Shown: positions 15,560 to 24,204, counted from the first letter of the stretch. The stretch: 44,985 nt of DNA from Oceanisphaera marina (GCF_014643915.1 NZ_BMKE01000021.1:1-44985); one strand, 5' to 3'. Notes: generated from the letters alone by a model not told the origin. Numbers and translations: made by a program.

Positions 15560-15937
15560 ATGGATGGGAAAAAGCCTCGCCATCAACTGGTGGTGTTTTA
15601 TGACGGCAGTTGCGAAGGTTGCATCAAGGATCGCGCCAACTACGAACGCTGGGCCGGTGAAGGGGGCAGTGATATCTACTGGTTTGATATTACCGGCCGC
15701 GAAGATGTATTGCTGAGCCTGGGGCTGACGCCACAAAAAGTACTACGCGAGTTGCATGTGCAAACCGCCGATGGCCAGGTATTCTCGGAAATCGACGCCT
15801 ACATTTTGTTGATGCGTCGAGTGCCAAGGCTCAAGCCGCTGGCCTGGTTTATTGGCCTGCCCATTATTCGACCTTGTCTGTCTTGGCTTTATCGCACCTG
15901 GGTAGAGCGCCGCTTGCAACGACAAGGTCGAATCTAA
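15560..15937 (+). CDS. DCC family (DUF393) thiol-disulfide protein
   Basis: 125 residues. The N-terminal strand VVFYDGSCEGC (about 11-21) is the family's DxxCxxC redox-like motif, with C18 and C21; the central pair is EG rather than the common PL or PF. The C-terminal half has the usual hydrophobic helix pair (PLAWFIGLPIIRP) and a basic tail. Family members are thioredoxin-like in fold but have no agreed substrate. I start at 15560 because GGAGAG lies 7 nt upstream; an ATG 15 bp earlier has no binding site. It is monocistronic, followed by a repeat cassette. Confidence 0.85.
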   Translation: MDGKKPRHQLVVFYDGSCEGCIKDRANYERWAGEGGSDIYWFDITGREDVLLSLGLTPQKVLRELHVQTADGQVFSEIDAYILLMRRVPRLKPLAWFIGLPIIRPCLSWLYRTWVERRLQRQGRI

Positions 15938-15951
15938 GTACCAGAGTAAAT

Positions 15952-16230
15952 TGTGAAGGGTAAAGAATTAAGGGGAAAAGTGAAGAGAACGACATAAACA
16001 CCAAAAGCGACAAAATCCCCCGCCCCCTGTAGTCCGGCGCTTCAGCTGCCGGTTCTGCGTTAGCAGGAGGGTTTTAAATCCCGCTGAGACGGGCGGGAGT
16101 GCCTGCTAAAGCGGCACCCTACAAAAAATAAAATCGAGATCCTGCTGTTCATCAGGATGACGACCAAAAACACCGGCTCTGCAAGTTCGGGGGAGGCTTG
16201 TTCCCTTCACCCTTCACGCTTCACTCATCA
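15952..16230. repeat. composite intergenic cassette 1
   Basis: The left boundary GTGAAGGGTAAAG and right boundary CCCTTCACCCTTCACG are inverted to each other. Between them, in order, lie GAACGACATAAACACC, one TGTAG-CTACA element (16028-16123), a GATCCTGCTGTTCATCAGGA hairpin and the module CTGCAAGTTCGGGGGAGGC. The same order recurs at 22953, 37447 and 40424. Confidence 0.6.
16028..16123 (+). repeat. TGTAG-CTACA element, copy 1
   Basis: It begins TGTAGTCCGGCGCTTCAGCT and ends GCGGCACCCTACA. The terminal hairpins, the CTGC-GTTA-GCAG hairpin and a longer third hairpin are present. Confidence 0.7.
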
Positions 16231-16310
16231 CAAAATGACTTAAATTTGACAGCCAAACATGGCTGGGGCATAACCGGTAACAGACTTTATCACACCAAGC
16301 AGGGCTTATT

Positions 16311-17399
16311 ATGCGCTACGCCAATATCACGGGTTGGGGAAAATGCTTGCCCCCGGCAGCCTTGAGTAATGACGATCTCAGCACCTTTCTGGAGACCTCT
16401 GACGACTGGATTTACAGCCGTACCGGTATTCGCTCTCGTCGTATCGCTCATGTATCCACCTCCGAGCTGGCCACCGTCGCCGCTCGCCATGCGCTGGCCG
16501 CCGCCGGACTGGCGCCGAATGATCTGGACTGCATTATTCTGGCCACCGCCAGCCCGGACACCCTGGTGCCCAGCGCCGCTTCTGCCATACAGCGTAATCT
16601 GGGGGCTGGCAGTGCTGCCGTATTTGATATCAATGCCGCCTGTACCGGTTTTATTTATGGTTTGAGTGTGGGCAGCGCATTAATCAAGGCCGGCACCATG
16701 CAACGGATATTGGTGATTGGTGCCGAGCGGTTGACCCATTATCTCGATTGGACCAAACGCGACACCGCCGTGCTGTTTGGCGACGGTGCGGGTGCCGTGA
16801 TACTGGAAGCCAGCGAGCAAGCTCTGGGGTTGATTGCCGACAAGCTGGGCTGCGATGCCGAAGCCAACGACATTCTGGCCGTGCCCAACTCCGGCACCAA
16901 CCGCGAGCGTTTTGCCCATACCGATGGTCTGTTTGAAGTGAACTTCGAAGGTAAAGAGATTTTCAAGCGCGCGGTCAAAGGCATGGGCGAAGCGGCTGCC
17001 AATGTACTGGCCCAGGCAGGAGTAGAAGGACGGGATATCGACCTGTTGCTGCCTCATCAGGCCAACATTCGCATTATTGAAACCCTGGCCAAAAAGATGG
17101 ATTTGCCCAGCGACAAGGTCATGGTCAACATTGAGCAATACGGCAATACCTCAGCCGCCACCGTGCCTATCGCCCTGTGTGATGCCCTGGAGCAAGGCCG
17201 CATTCAGCCGGGTGCGCTGTTACTTACCGCCGCCTTTGGCGCAGGCCTGACCTGGGGTGCCGGCGTTATTCGCTGGGGCGATCGCGTCACGCCATTACAG
17301 CAGTCCAACGCCGCCCTGCCTCCCTGCGAGTTAACGGCACTGGAGCTACTGGCCCCCGCCATCAAGGGCTGCCAGGAAAGCCCGATGAAAGGTGATTAG
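16311..17399 (+). CDS. beta-ketoacyl-ACP synthase III (FabH-like)
   Basis: 362 residues with the thiolase fold. The catalytic triad is complete: C111 in NAACTGF, H249 in [10 protein letters not shown], and N279 in [10 protein letters not shown]. Family enzymes condense acyl-CoA with malonyl-ACP. It is longer than E. coli FabH (317) because about 36 residues follow the usual end at GVIRWGDR. It stands alone, away from any fab cluster, so it may be a second FabH for unusual primers, like the stand-alone homologues in Shewanella and Vibrio. Start at 16311; the binding site is weak (GCAGGGC). The stop TAG lies inside a 7-bp tandem repeat. Confidence 0.9.
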   Translation: MRYANITGWGKCLPPAALSNDDLSTFLETSDDWIYSRTGIRSRRIAHVSTSELATVAARHALAAAGLAPNDLDCIILATASPDTLVPSAASAIQRNLGAGSAAVFDINAACTGFIYGLSVGSALIKAGTMQRILVIGAERLTHYLDWTKRDTAVLFGDGAGAVILEASEQALGLIADKLGCDAEANDILAVPNSGTNRERFAHTDGLFEVNFEGKEIFKRAVKGMGEAAANVLAQAGVEGRDIDLLLPHQANIRIIETLAKKMDLPSDKVMVNIEQYGNTSAATVPIALCDALEQGRIQPGALLLTAAFGAGLTWGAGVIRWGDRVTPLQQSNAALPPCELTALELLAPAIKGCQESPMKGD

Positions 17400-17433
17400 T
17401 GATTGGTGATTGATGATTGATGATTGATGATTG
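17392..17433 (+). repeat. six tandem 7-bp repeats over the fabH-like stop
   Basis: The units are GTGATTA, GTGATTG, GTGATTG and then ATGATTG three times. The first unit contains the end of the coding frame (GAT TAG). It takes the place where other cassettes have GTGAAGGGTGAAG. Confidence 0.85.
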
Positions 17434-17450
17434 GTAAAGAGAACAACATA

Positions 17451-17478
17451 AACACCGAGCCTGAAGCTCGGTGTTTTT
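17451..17478. terminator. terminator of the FabH-like gene
   Basis: AACACCGAGC, loop CTGAA, GCTCGGTGTT and then a T-run. The A-rich left flank means that it may also serve the convergent gene at 17504. Confidence 0.85.
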
Positions 17479-17503
17479 CCCTTCACTATTCACCATTCAC
17501 CCA

Positions 17504-17977
17504 TCATGCTTTTAACGCTTCCAGCACCGACAGGATGCGGCTGGGATCTTGTGGCAAGGTGCTGGTCATGTATTCACCGGCCAGTCTTGCCCGGGTGCGG
17601 GGGTTGAGGTTACTGCTGACGTCGGTTGGCAATACGTCATTGCTCACCCGCAGCGGCTCGGCACGCATGGCCAGCATCAGGCGCAAGCTGTCTTGCTGTA
17701 AACCACTAGCCAGGGCCGATAACTGGGGAGCCCGTATTTCATCCTGCTCTTCGGCATACAGCGGGTTTTGGCCCGGCAACGCAAAGTATTCGCGCCAGTC
17801 TGGTTGCCCCTGTTCATTTTTTGTTTCTTCAATGCGCGGTAAATCCCGGGCATCTTCAGACAACAACGCCAACAATAAACCAAAGTCGCTACGACGACCT
17901 TCCCGGACCGCCTGATTAAGGTGGTCTCCGAGTTGGCTGTCGTTAACGAGCAGTGTGTTATTGAGTTCTGGCAGCAT
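17504..17977 (-). CDS. conserved protein of unknown function, 157 aa
   Basis: Not recognised. The protein starts MLPELNNTLLVNDSQL and appears soluble, acidic and largely helical, without a signal peptide or membrane span. It contains AVREGRRSDFGLLLALLSED (about residues 24-43), which looks like a conserved block, and a segment YFALPGQNPLYAEEQDE (about 65-81). The ATG at 17977 is preferred over a TTG 12 bp upstream; neither has a clear binding site. It is transcribed convergently to the FabH-like gene and divergently from tRNA-Tyr. Codon use looks like that of its neighbours, so I take it as real. Confidence 0.7.
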   Translation of the reverse strand: MLPELNNTLLVNDSQLGDHLNQAVREGRRSDFGLLLALLSEDARDLPRIEETKNEQGQPDWREYFALPGQNPLYAEEQDEIRAPQLSALASGLQQDSLRLMLAMRAEPLRVSNDVLPTDVSSNLNPRTRARLAGEYMTSTLPQDPSRILSVLEALKA

Positions 17978-18057
17978 AAAAAAGTGCAAATATTAGGCGT
18001 TTGATTAGTTATCGGCAGCAAACCCTGTTTAATTAGCAAAAAATTACACTTTAGGGG

Positions 18058-18085
18058 TTCACAAGCCGGATCTTTTTGGTAGTAT
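18058..18085 (+). promoter_or_regulatory. promoter of tRNA-Tyr
   Basis: TTCACA (18058-18063), a 16-bp spacer, TAGTAT (18080-18085) and the G+C-rich stretch GCGCTCC after it. Such a discriminator is typical of stable-RNA promoters under stringent control. Confidence 0.5.
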
Positions 18086-18101
18086 GCGCTCCACAAAGTG
18101 T

Positions 18102-18186
18102 GGAGGGGTTCCCGAGTGGCCAAAGGGATCAGACTGTAAATCTGACGGCTCAGCCTTCGCTGGTTCGAATCCAGCTCCCTCCACCA
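18102..18186 (+). tRNA. tRNA-Tyr (anticodon GTA)
   Basis: 85 nt including the encoded CCA. The acceptor GGAGGGG pairs with TCCCTCC (one G-U pair), the anticodon GTA is at 18136-18138 with stem CAGACT..AATCTG, a long class II variable arm follows, and the T loop is GGTTCGAATCC. All hallmarks of bacterial tRNA-Tyr are present. Confidence 0.97.
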
Positions 18187-18309
18187 TCTATTTGTCACTC
18201 GTTGCTGTGGGTCAGCAGTTAAATAGGTCATTTAACTAAAGCATCGAGCAAGCAGTAAACGGTTAGCCTGTTCCACAGTGCAAAGCGATACCGTATAAAA
18301 GTTAACTGT

Positions 18310-18357
18310 GGAGGAACGGCTCAGCCTTCGCTGGTTCGAATCCAGCCTCCTCCACCA
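18310..18357 (+). pseudogene. truncated tRNA-Tyr relic, 48 nt
   Basis: ACGGCTCAGCCTTCGCTGG and the following T arm repeat the 3' half of the tRNA-Tyr gene base for base (18317 onward against 18145 onward). The D arm and anticodon arm are missing. The ends GGAGGA and TCCTCC are still complementary and differ from the full gene in a compensated way, and CCA is encoded. It lies between the tRNA and its terminator, so it should be co-transcribed. Confidence 0.8.
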
Positions 18358-18362
18358 TCATT

Positions 18363-18393
18363 AAAAAGCCAGTGCATCGCACTGGCTTTTTTT
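18363..18393 (+). terminator. terminator of the tRNA-Tyr transcript
   Basis: AAAAAGCCAGTGC, loop ATC, GCACTGGCTTTTTTT: a 13-bp stem followed by a T-run. Confidence 0.95.
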
Positions 18394-18411
18394 ATGCCTA
18401 TTGAAAGTGGT

Positions 18412-18695
18412 GATGGGTGAAGGGTAAAGAGTAAAGTGCAAAGAGCTAGCCCTACTCCAGCCTCCCCTTATGCCGTCATACCGTATTTTAAATCCCGCCA
18501 AGACGAGAGTGCCAGCTAAAGCGGCCCCCTACAAAATACCAAGAACCTGTCAGGATGACGGCAAGCCACAAACCCCCAATCCCCATTATTTTATTGCCAT
18601 TCGTCCGTGTTCTTCCGTGTATTCCGTGGCAAAAAATTCTTGGGCCCTGTGTTTGGTATGGTTAGCTTATTCTCTTCACCCTTCACTATTCACCC
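18412..18695. repeat. composite intergenic cassette 2 (half element)
   Basis: Left boundary GGTGAAGGGTAAAGAG and right boundary CTCTTCACCCTTCAC are inverted. Inside is only the right half of a TGTAG-CTACA element (18483-18533, from AAATCCCGCC to CTACA), then CCTGTCAGGATGACGGC and a non-coding stretch. The right boundary overlaps the last codons of the RND gene. Confidence 0.55.
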
Positions 18696-21600
18696 GTCTC
18701 TTCCAGCGCCGCCTCTAACAACTGTTGCTGATGCTCGGGTGACTGAGTACCTTTGGCCAGCAGTCGATACATGGCCGGTACAATAAACAGCGTCAGCAAG
18801 GTAGCCAAAGACACGCCGGCGAATACCACTATCCCCACTGCCTGGCGGCTTTCGGCACCGGCGCCACTGGCCAGAATTAGCGGAATGGCGCCAATGATGG
18901 TGGTGAAGGCAGTCATGAGGATAGGCCGCAAGCGACGAACTGCCGCTTCTACTATGGCGTCACTGAAGGCATGACCGCGATCGCGTAACTGATTGGCAAA
19001 TTCAACAATCAAGATGCCGTTTTTGGTCACCAACCCTATCAGCATCACCATGGCGATCTGGCTGTAGGCATTCAGCGTCATCCCCGCAAAATACAATCCC
19101 AGCAGGCCGCCTACCAAGCCCAGAGGCACGGTCAGCAGTACGATAAAGGGGTGTATAAAGCTTTCAAACTGTGCCGCCAGAATCAGGAACACCACCACCA
19201 GCGCCAGCCCGAATACGAAGGCTACATCGCTCTGATTGCTCTTGTATTCCAGTGACTCGCCCTTGTAATCGACAATGGCATAGTCGGGCAGATTATCGCG
19301 CACCTGCTGATCCAGATAATCGAGCGCCTCGCCCAGGCTGTAATTGCCGACCAGGTTGGCACTCAGGGTGATGGCTTTTTTACGGTTGTAATGGTTCAGC
19401 GACGGCGACGCGCCCTGCTCGTTCAGGGTGACCAGATTATCCAGCGAAATCAGCTCGCCATTACCGCTGCGCAGATAAATACTGCCAATGTCACTGAGTT
19501 GGCGAAATTCATCCTGAAGCCCCTTGAGATACACATCGTACTCTTCGCCCTGGCGCTCGTAGGTGGTGATGGCCTGTCCGCCCAGCATGACATTCAGGCT
19601 ATCGGCCACCTCGGTGACCGAAATGCCCAGCTTGGCGGCCCGCTGCTGATCCACTTCAACCAACAGCTCGGGTTTGGTTTGCGCATAATCCAGATCCAGA
19701 TCGCTCAAACCGGGATTATCCCGCGCCAGCACGCGTAATTGCTCCGCCCAGTCGTACAGCTCGTCAAAGTCGGCACCACCCAGCACAAACTCCACCGGCG
19801 AGCTGGACCCGCCTCGAATGGATGACGGCAAAATGGGGATCACCAGTACATCGGCCACGTCTTTGGTCATGCCTCGAATTCTCCCTACTATATCTTCGGC
19901 CGATACCGCGCGTTTATCCCAGGCTTCCAGACTGGCAATGACGATGCCGCTGTTTACCCCGCCGCCAAAACCGGGGGTACGCACCGTGAGGCTGGTCACT
20001 GTCCCCTCTTCCTGCAAGGGGCTGAGCCTTTGCTCCACCTCGCCCATGGCGCTGCTCATGCGCTCAAAGCTGGCCCCTTCGGCCCCTTTTACCATCACGA
20101 ACACCACGCCCCTGTCTTCTTTGGGGGTCAGGCTTTGCGGCACGGCACTAAACAATATCGTCATCCCGCCCAGCGCCAGCACCATAATCACGGGAGCCCA
20201 CCAGGGTCGCTTCAAGTTAGCACCCAGCATACGGCGGTAGTGTTGTTCCAACCGGGCAAAGCCGGCATTGAAGCGGGTGGCCAGCCAGCCTGGCGTCTGG
20301 TTGGCGGTTAATATCTTGCTACTCATCATAGGGGTGAGCGTCAGCGCCACCAGTGACGAGAAAATAACGGCACCGGCCAGCAACACCGCAAACTCGGTGA
20401 AAATACGGCCAATAATGCCGCCCATAAAGACGATGGGTAAAAATACCGCCACCAGGGTCAGGGTGGTGGCGATCACCGCAAACCCCACCTCTCGGGCACC
20501 GTGATAGGCCGCCGCCAACGGTGAACGTCCCCGCTCCAGATGGTGGTAAATATTCTCCAGCACGACTATGGCGTCATCCACCACCAGGCCAATGGCCATG
20601 ATCAGCGCCATCAGGGTGATCAGGTTGACCGAATAGCCCAGCGCATAGGCCAGGATAAAGGCACTGATCAGAGAAACCGGAACGGTCACCGCCGGAATCA
20701 AGGTGGCGCGCACCTGCCCCAGAAAGATGTAAATCACCAATACCACCAGCCCCACCGTGATCAGCAAGGTTTGGTATACCTCGCTGATGGCGCTCTCGAT
20801 AAATACCGAGCTGTCGTAGGTCCAGGTAAGCTCGGCGCCTTCGGGTAAAAAGGGCTGTTGTGCAACGATGGCCTGCTTGACCTTATCTACCACTTCCAGG
20901 GTATTGGCCTGGGTTTGCTTGACAATGCCCAGCCCCACCACGTTTTGGCCATTGGAACGAAACAGGGTATCTTCGGGCTTTTCGCCCTCCCATATCTCGG
21001 CCACATCCCCCAGATAGACACGGCTGCCCGAGTCGATACGGCGAATGCTCAGGGTGTTGAAATCGGTAGCCTGGTCATAGCCTCGCTGAATGCGGGCGGC
21101 AAAGTTCTGCTGGCTGTTTTCCAGGGTGCCGGCGGGCAGCTCGACGTTTTGTGAACGTAACGCGGCCCGAATATCCGCCACGGTAACGCCCCGCGCCGCC
21201 ATGGCCATGGGGTCCAGTCGCACATTCATCACCCGCTCTTTGCGCCCACCCACCCATACCGAACTCACGCCATCAAGCAGACTGAACCGATCCGCCAGTA
21301 CGTTTTGGGCATAGTCACCCAGGGCCAGTGGCGACATGCCAGTCGAGCGCAGCGTCACCCACAGGATGACGTCGTTGCGGCCGGTGTCTTTGGTCACTAT
21401 GGGCGCGTCTGCCTCGTCGGGCAGGCTGCGGGAGGCTCGGGCAACCGCTTCACGCACGTCACTGGCCGCATTGTCCAGGTCACGGGCAGGATCGAACTCA
21501 ATGGTGATACTGGAACGACCGTCGCTGGTGCTGGAGCTGATATATTTCACATCGCTGATGCCCGACAGTTCGTCCTCCAGTCGTTTGGTGACCTGGGTTT

Positions 21601-21778
21601 CCAGCACGCTGGCGCTGGCACCGGTATAGTCGGTACGCACCGTGACCACCGGCGAGGTGGTGTCGGGCATTTCGCGCAGCGGCAGTTCAAAAAAAGAAAT
21701 CACCCCAAACACGCACAGCATCAGGCTGAATACCGTAGCCAGTACCGGGCGCGCGACAGACAGATCAGAGAGCTTCAT
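18686..21778 (-). CDS. RND multidrug efflux transporter (HAE1 family)
   Basis: 1030 residues, the normal length of an AcrB-type inner-membrane pump. Twelve hydrophobic segments are split by two large periplasmic loops. TM4 carries the proton-relay pair D401-D402 (GLVVDDAIVVLENI), and FMGGIIGRIFTEFA and GLVTKNGILIVEFANQLR match conserved pump motifs. It exports drugs or other amphipathic compounds using the proton motive force. Its start overlaps the membrane fusion protein gene by 14 bp, so the two form a translationally coupled pair. No outer-membrane channel gene is nearby; a TolC from elsewhere is presumably used. Substrates cannot be told from sequence. Confidence 0.95.
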   Translation of the reverse strand: MKLSDLSVARPVLATVFSLMLCVFGVISFFELPLREMPDTTSPVVTVRTDYTGASASVLETQVTKRLEDELSGISDVKYISSSTSDGRSSITIEFDPARDLDNAASDVREAVARASRSLPDEADAPIVTKDTGRNDVILWVTLRSTGMSPLALGDYAQNVLADRFSLLDGVSSVWVGGRKERVMNVRLDPMAMAARGVTVADIRAALRSQNVELPAGTLENSQQNFAARIQRGYDQATDFNTLSIRRIDSGSRVYLGDVAEIWEGEKPEDTLFRSNGQNVVGLGIVKQTQANTLEVVDKVKQAIVAQQPFLPEGAELTWTYDSSVFIESAISEVYQTLLITVGLVVLVIYIFLGQVRATLIPAVTVPVSLISAFILAYALGYSVNLITLMALIMAIGLVVDDAIVVLENIYHHLERGRSPLAAAYHGAREVGFAVIATTLTLVAVFLPIVFMGGIIGRIFTEFAVLLAGAVIFSSLVALTLTPMMSSKILTANQTPGWLATRFNAGFARLEQHYRRMLGANLKRPWWAPVIMVLALGGMTILFSAVPQSLTPKEDRGVVFVMVKGAEGASFERMSSAMGEVEQRLSPLQEEGTVTSLTVRTPGFGGGVNSGIVIASLEAWDKRAVSAEDIVGRIRGMTKDVADVLVIPILPSSIRGGSSSPVEFVLGGADFDELYDWAEQLRVLARDNPGLSDLDLDYAQTKPELLVEVDQQRAAKLGISVTEVADSLNVMLGGQAITTYERQGEEYDVYLKGLQDEFRQLSDIGSIYLRSGNGELISLDNLVTLNEQGASPSLNHYNRKKAITLSANLVGNYSLGEALDYLDQQVRDNLPDYAIVDYKGESLEYKSNQSDVAFVFGLALVVVFLILAAQFESFIHPFIVLLTVPLGLVGGLLGLYFAGMTLNAYSQIAMVMLIGLVTKNGILIVEFANQLRDRGHAFSDAIVEAAVRRLRPILMTAFTTIIGAIPLILASGAGAESRQAVGIVVFAGVSLATLLTLFIVPAMYRLLAKGTQSPEHQQQLLEAALEETGE

Positions 21779-22796
21779 TGATCACCTCAACCATGCTGCC
21801 TTCACGCACCTTGACGGTGCCTTCACGGATCACCTGCTCGCCCACTTTCAGCCCATTGGCAATGGTCACCATGTCGCCCAGGTTACGGCCGGTGTTCACG
21901 TTGCGGCGGCTGACTTTGCCCTCTTCATCCACCACATACACATAACGCTGCTGGCCCGCATACAGCAGGCTCTGGGCAGGAATGGTCATTTGCGTGTTGT
22001 TGGCAATGGTCAGCTGTACCCGCATCAACATGCCCGGCACCAGCAGTCCATCGCTGTTATCAAATACCAGTCGTACCTCGGCATTGAGGGTATCGCTGTT
22101 CACACTGGGCGCAATCACCGCCAGCTCGCCGATAAATGCCTGCTCACCATAGGCCTGGGTATAAGCGGTTAATTGCTCACCCACGGTCAGCTTGCCAAAG
22201 TATTTTTCGGGTACTGCCAGATCAAGCTTCAGGCTGCGAATATCCAGCAATTCGGCCACGGGGGTATTGGCTGCCAGCAAGGCACCGGGAGCAACGTCGC
22301 TCAGCCCCATCACACCGGCAAAGGGCGCGCGCAGCGTTAAATAATCCACCGCCACACTGGCCGCTGCCAGCTTGGCTTCGGCCATGGCCACGGCGGCCTG
22401 TTGCCCGTCCAGCTCGGTTTGGGTCACCGCCTTGCGCGTGAACAGGGTTTGATAATTTTTGGAAATTCGCCGTGCATCCATCAGCACGGCGCGGGCTTCG
22501 CGCACCGCCGCTTGCGCCGCCCTGTCGTCCAGGCTTAATAACAGCTGATCTTGTTCAACCTCCTGGCCCGGCACAAAATGTACTTCCGTAACCCGAGCAC
22601 TCACCTGCGGCGCTATGGCCACTTGCTGGCTCGCCTTCAAGGTACCGATCAGTTCAATGTTGGCAGAAACTGGTTGTTCAGTTACCCGCACCGTGGTCAC
22701 CACGGCACTGCGCTGCGCCAGCACGGTAGCCGGAGTAAGTGCGACCAATGCCAGTAACCCCGCTCCCAGCCACCCAGAATATTTGTTATCAAGCAT
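21765..22796 (-). CDS. RND periplasmic adaptor (membrane fusion protein)
   Basis: 343 residues with an N-terminal signal or anchor (hydrophobic about 9-27, ending VLAQ). A lipoyl half-motif, IAPQVSARVTEVHFVPGQEV (about 61-80), is followed by a short helical hairpin (about 95-145), the second lipoyl half LRAPFAGVMG and a beta-barrel domain. This is the HlyD/AcrA-like order. There is no lipobox cysteine, so it is not a lipoprotein like AcrA. It joins the pump encoded next to it to an outer-membrane channel. AGGA precedes the start at 22796. First gene of a two-gene operon. Confidence 0.93.
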   Translation of the reverse strand: MLDNKYSGWLGAGLLALVALTPATVLAQRSAVVTTVRVTEQPVSANIELIGTLKASQQVAIAPQVSARVTEVHFVPGQEVEQDQLLLSLDDRAAQAAVREARAVLMDARRISKNYQTLFTRKAVTQTELDGQQAAVAMAEAKLAAASVAVDYLTLRAPFAGVMGLSDVAPGALLAANTPVAELLDIRSLKLDLAVPEKYFGKLTVGEQLTAYTQAYGEQAFIGELAVIAPSVNSDTLNAEVRLVFDNSDGLLVPGMLMRVQLTIANNTQMTIPAQSLLYAGQQRYVYVVDEEGKVSRRNVNTGRNLGDMVTIANGLKVGEQVIREGTVKVREGSMVEVINEAL

Positions 22797-23071
22797 GCTT
22801 TTTTTATTCCTTATAACAGGGCCTGTTAACCCTAAACCTGGCTTAGTTTACCTGTTTCCCCACGCCAGACTATGTCAGCAAGCCGCTAAAATGTGACAAA
22901 GTGTGGCTGACACACAGCTGGAAGCTGAAAGTAAAACACTGAATATCGGTGATGGGTGAAGCGTAAAGAGTGAAGAGTAAAGAGTGAAGAGAACGACATA
23001 ACCCCAAAACCTGAAAAAATACCACATCCTGTCCTGACGATAGTCAGGATGACGGCGAAGTCATCATCAAT

Positions 23072-23099
23072 GGTAGGGTCGAATGAATTCGACCCTACC
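23072..23099. repeat. 28-bp palindrome, copy 1
   Basis: GGTAGGGTCGAAT and ATTCGACCCTACC are perfect inverted arms around GA. A second copy with one mismatch lies at 40505-40532, again inside a cassette. Confidence 0.8.
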
Positions 23100-23116
23100 A
23101 AAACACACCGGCACCC

Positions 23117-23208
23117 TGTAGTCCGGCGCTTCAGCTGCCGGCCCTGCGTTAGCAGGGTTGATTGTAAATCCCGCTAACGCGGGAGTGCCAGCTAAAGCGG
23201 CACCTACA
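23117..23208 (+). repeat. TGTAG-CTACA element, copy 2
   Basis: It starts TGTAGTCCGGCGCTTCAGCT. The third hairpin here is CCCGC-TAAC-GCGGG and the second CCCTGC-GTTA-GCAGGG. Confidence 0.8.
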
Positions 23209-23384
23209 AAAAACCAAAACCGAGACCCTGATGTTCATCAGGATGACGGCCAAAACACCGGCTCTGCAAATTCGGGGCTGGCTTATTCGCTTTACCCTTC
23301 ACTCTTCGCCCTTCACTACCAATATTTCGCTGGAGCCGATGCTTTCTGCTAGCATAGCGTCATGTTTTTGCATCAGGCGCAGTT

Positions 23385-24191
23385 ATGAAAGTTATTTCCT
23401 TTAATATCAATGGTCTTAGAGCTCGGTTACATCAATTGCAGGCGCTAATCGACAAGCATCAGCCCGACATTATCGGACTGCAGGAAATCAAGGTGCACGA
23501 CGAGGTATTCCCGGTAGCAGCAGTGGAAGCCATGGGGTATCAGGTGCATTTTCATGGCCAGAAAGCCCACTATGGCGTGGCCTTGCTCAGTAAACACACG
23601 CCGCTGGAAATTCGCAAAGGCTTTCCCAATGATGAAGAAGATGCCCAGCGCCGCATGATCATGGGCCGCTTTGCTCGCCCCGACGGCAGTGAAGTCACGG
23701 TACTCAACGGCTATTTTCCTCAGGGTGAAAACCGCAAGCACGAAACCAAGTTTCCGGCCAAGGCGCGTTTTTATGAAGACTTGCAGGCCTACCTCACCGA
23801 ATACCACACCCCGGATGAAGCCGTGATTGTGATGGGAGATGTCAATATCTCGCATACCGATCTCGACATCGGTATTGGCGAGCCCAACCGCAAGCGCTGG
23901 TTGCGCGATGGTAAATGCTCATTTTTGCCGGAAGAACGAGAATGGATGGAGCGCCTGCTGAGCTGGGGGCTGACGGATACCTGGCGCTTGCAGAACCCGG
24001 AGCAAGCCGAGCAATATTCCTGGTTTGATTATCGCAGCCGGGGCTTTGATGATAATCGCGGCCTGCGTATCGATTTGGTGCTGGCTACCCAGCCGCTGGT
24101 TGAACAACTGCAGGAAACCGGCATCGACTACCAACTGCGCGGCATCGAAAAACCCTCGGATCACGCCCCCATCTGGGCGACATTTAAATAA
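23385..24191 (+). CDS. xthA: exodeoxyribonuclease III
   Basis: 268 residues, as in E. coli. This endonuclease/exonuclease/phosphatase-fold enzyme cleaves at abasic sites and removes 3' blocking groups in base excision repair. Visible active-site residues are N7 (FNINGLRAR), E34 (GLQEIK), D152 and N154 ([14 protein letters not shown]), and H260 with D259 ([11 protein letters not shown]). The start ATG gives [14 protein letters not shown], the standard beginning. It is flanked on both sides by repeat cassettes and is monocistronic. Confidence 0.97.
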   Translation: MKVISFNINGLRARLHQLQALIDKHQPDIIGLQEIKVHDEVFPVAAVEAMGYQVHFHGQKAHYGVALLSKHTPLEIRKGFPNDEEDAQRRMIMGRFARPDGSEVTVLNGYFPQGENRKHETKFPAKARFYEDLQAYLTEYHTPDEAVIVMGDVNISHTDLDIGIGEPNRKRWLRDGKCSFLPEEREWMERLLSWGLTDTWRLQNPEQAEQYSWFDYRSRGFDDNRGLRIDLVLATQPLVEQLQETGIDYQLRGIEKPSDHAPIWATFK

Positions 24192-24204
24192 AACCCGATG
24201 ATGG

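Larger units (their letters stand above)
22953..23318. repeat. composite intergenic cassette 3
   Basis: Boundaries GGTGAAGCGTAAAGAG and TTTACCCTTCACTCTTCGCC are inverted. Inside lie GAACGACATAA, a CCTGACGATAGTCAGGATGA hairpin, a 28-bp palindrome (23072-23099), one TGTAG-CTACA element (23117-23208), a second CCTGATG..CATCAGG hairpin and CTCTGCAAATTCGGGGCTGG. It is the fullest version of the cassette. Confidence 0.6.

Noticed and set aside
18310-18357. Second complete tRNA gene
   Set aside because: The D arm and anticodon arm are absent and no intron-like sequence restores them; only the 3' half is present.
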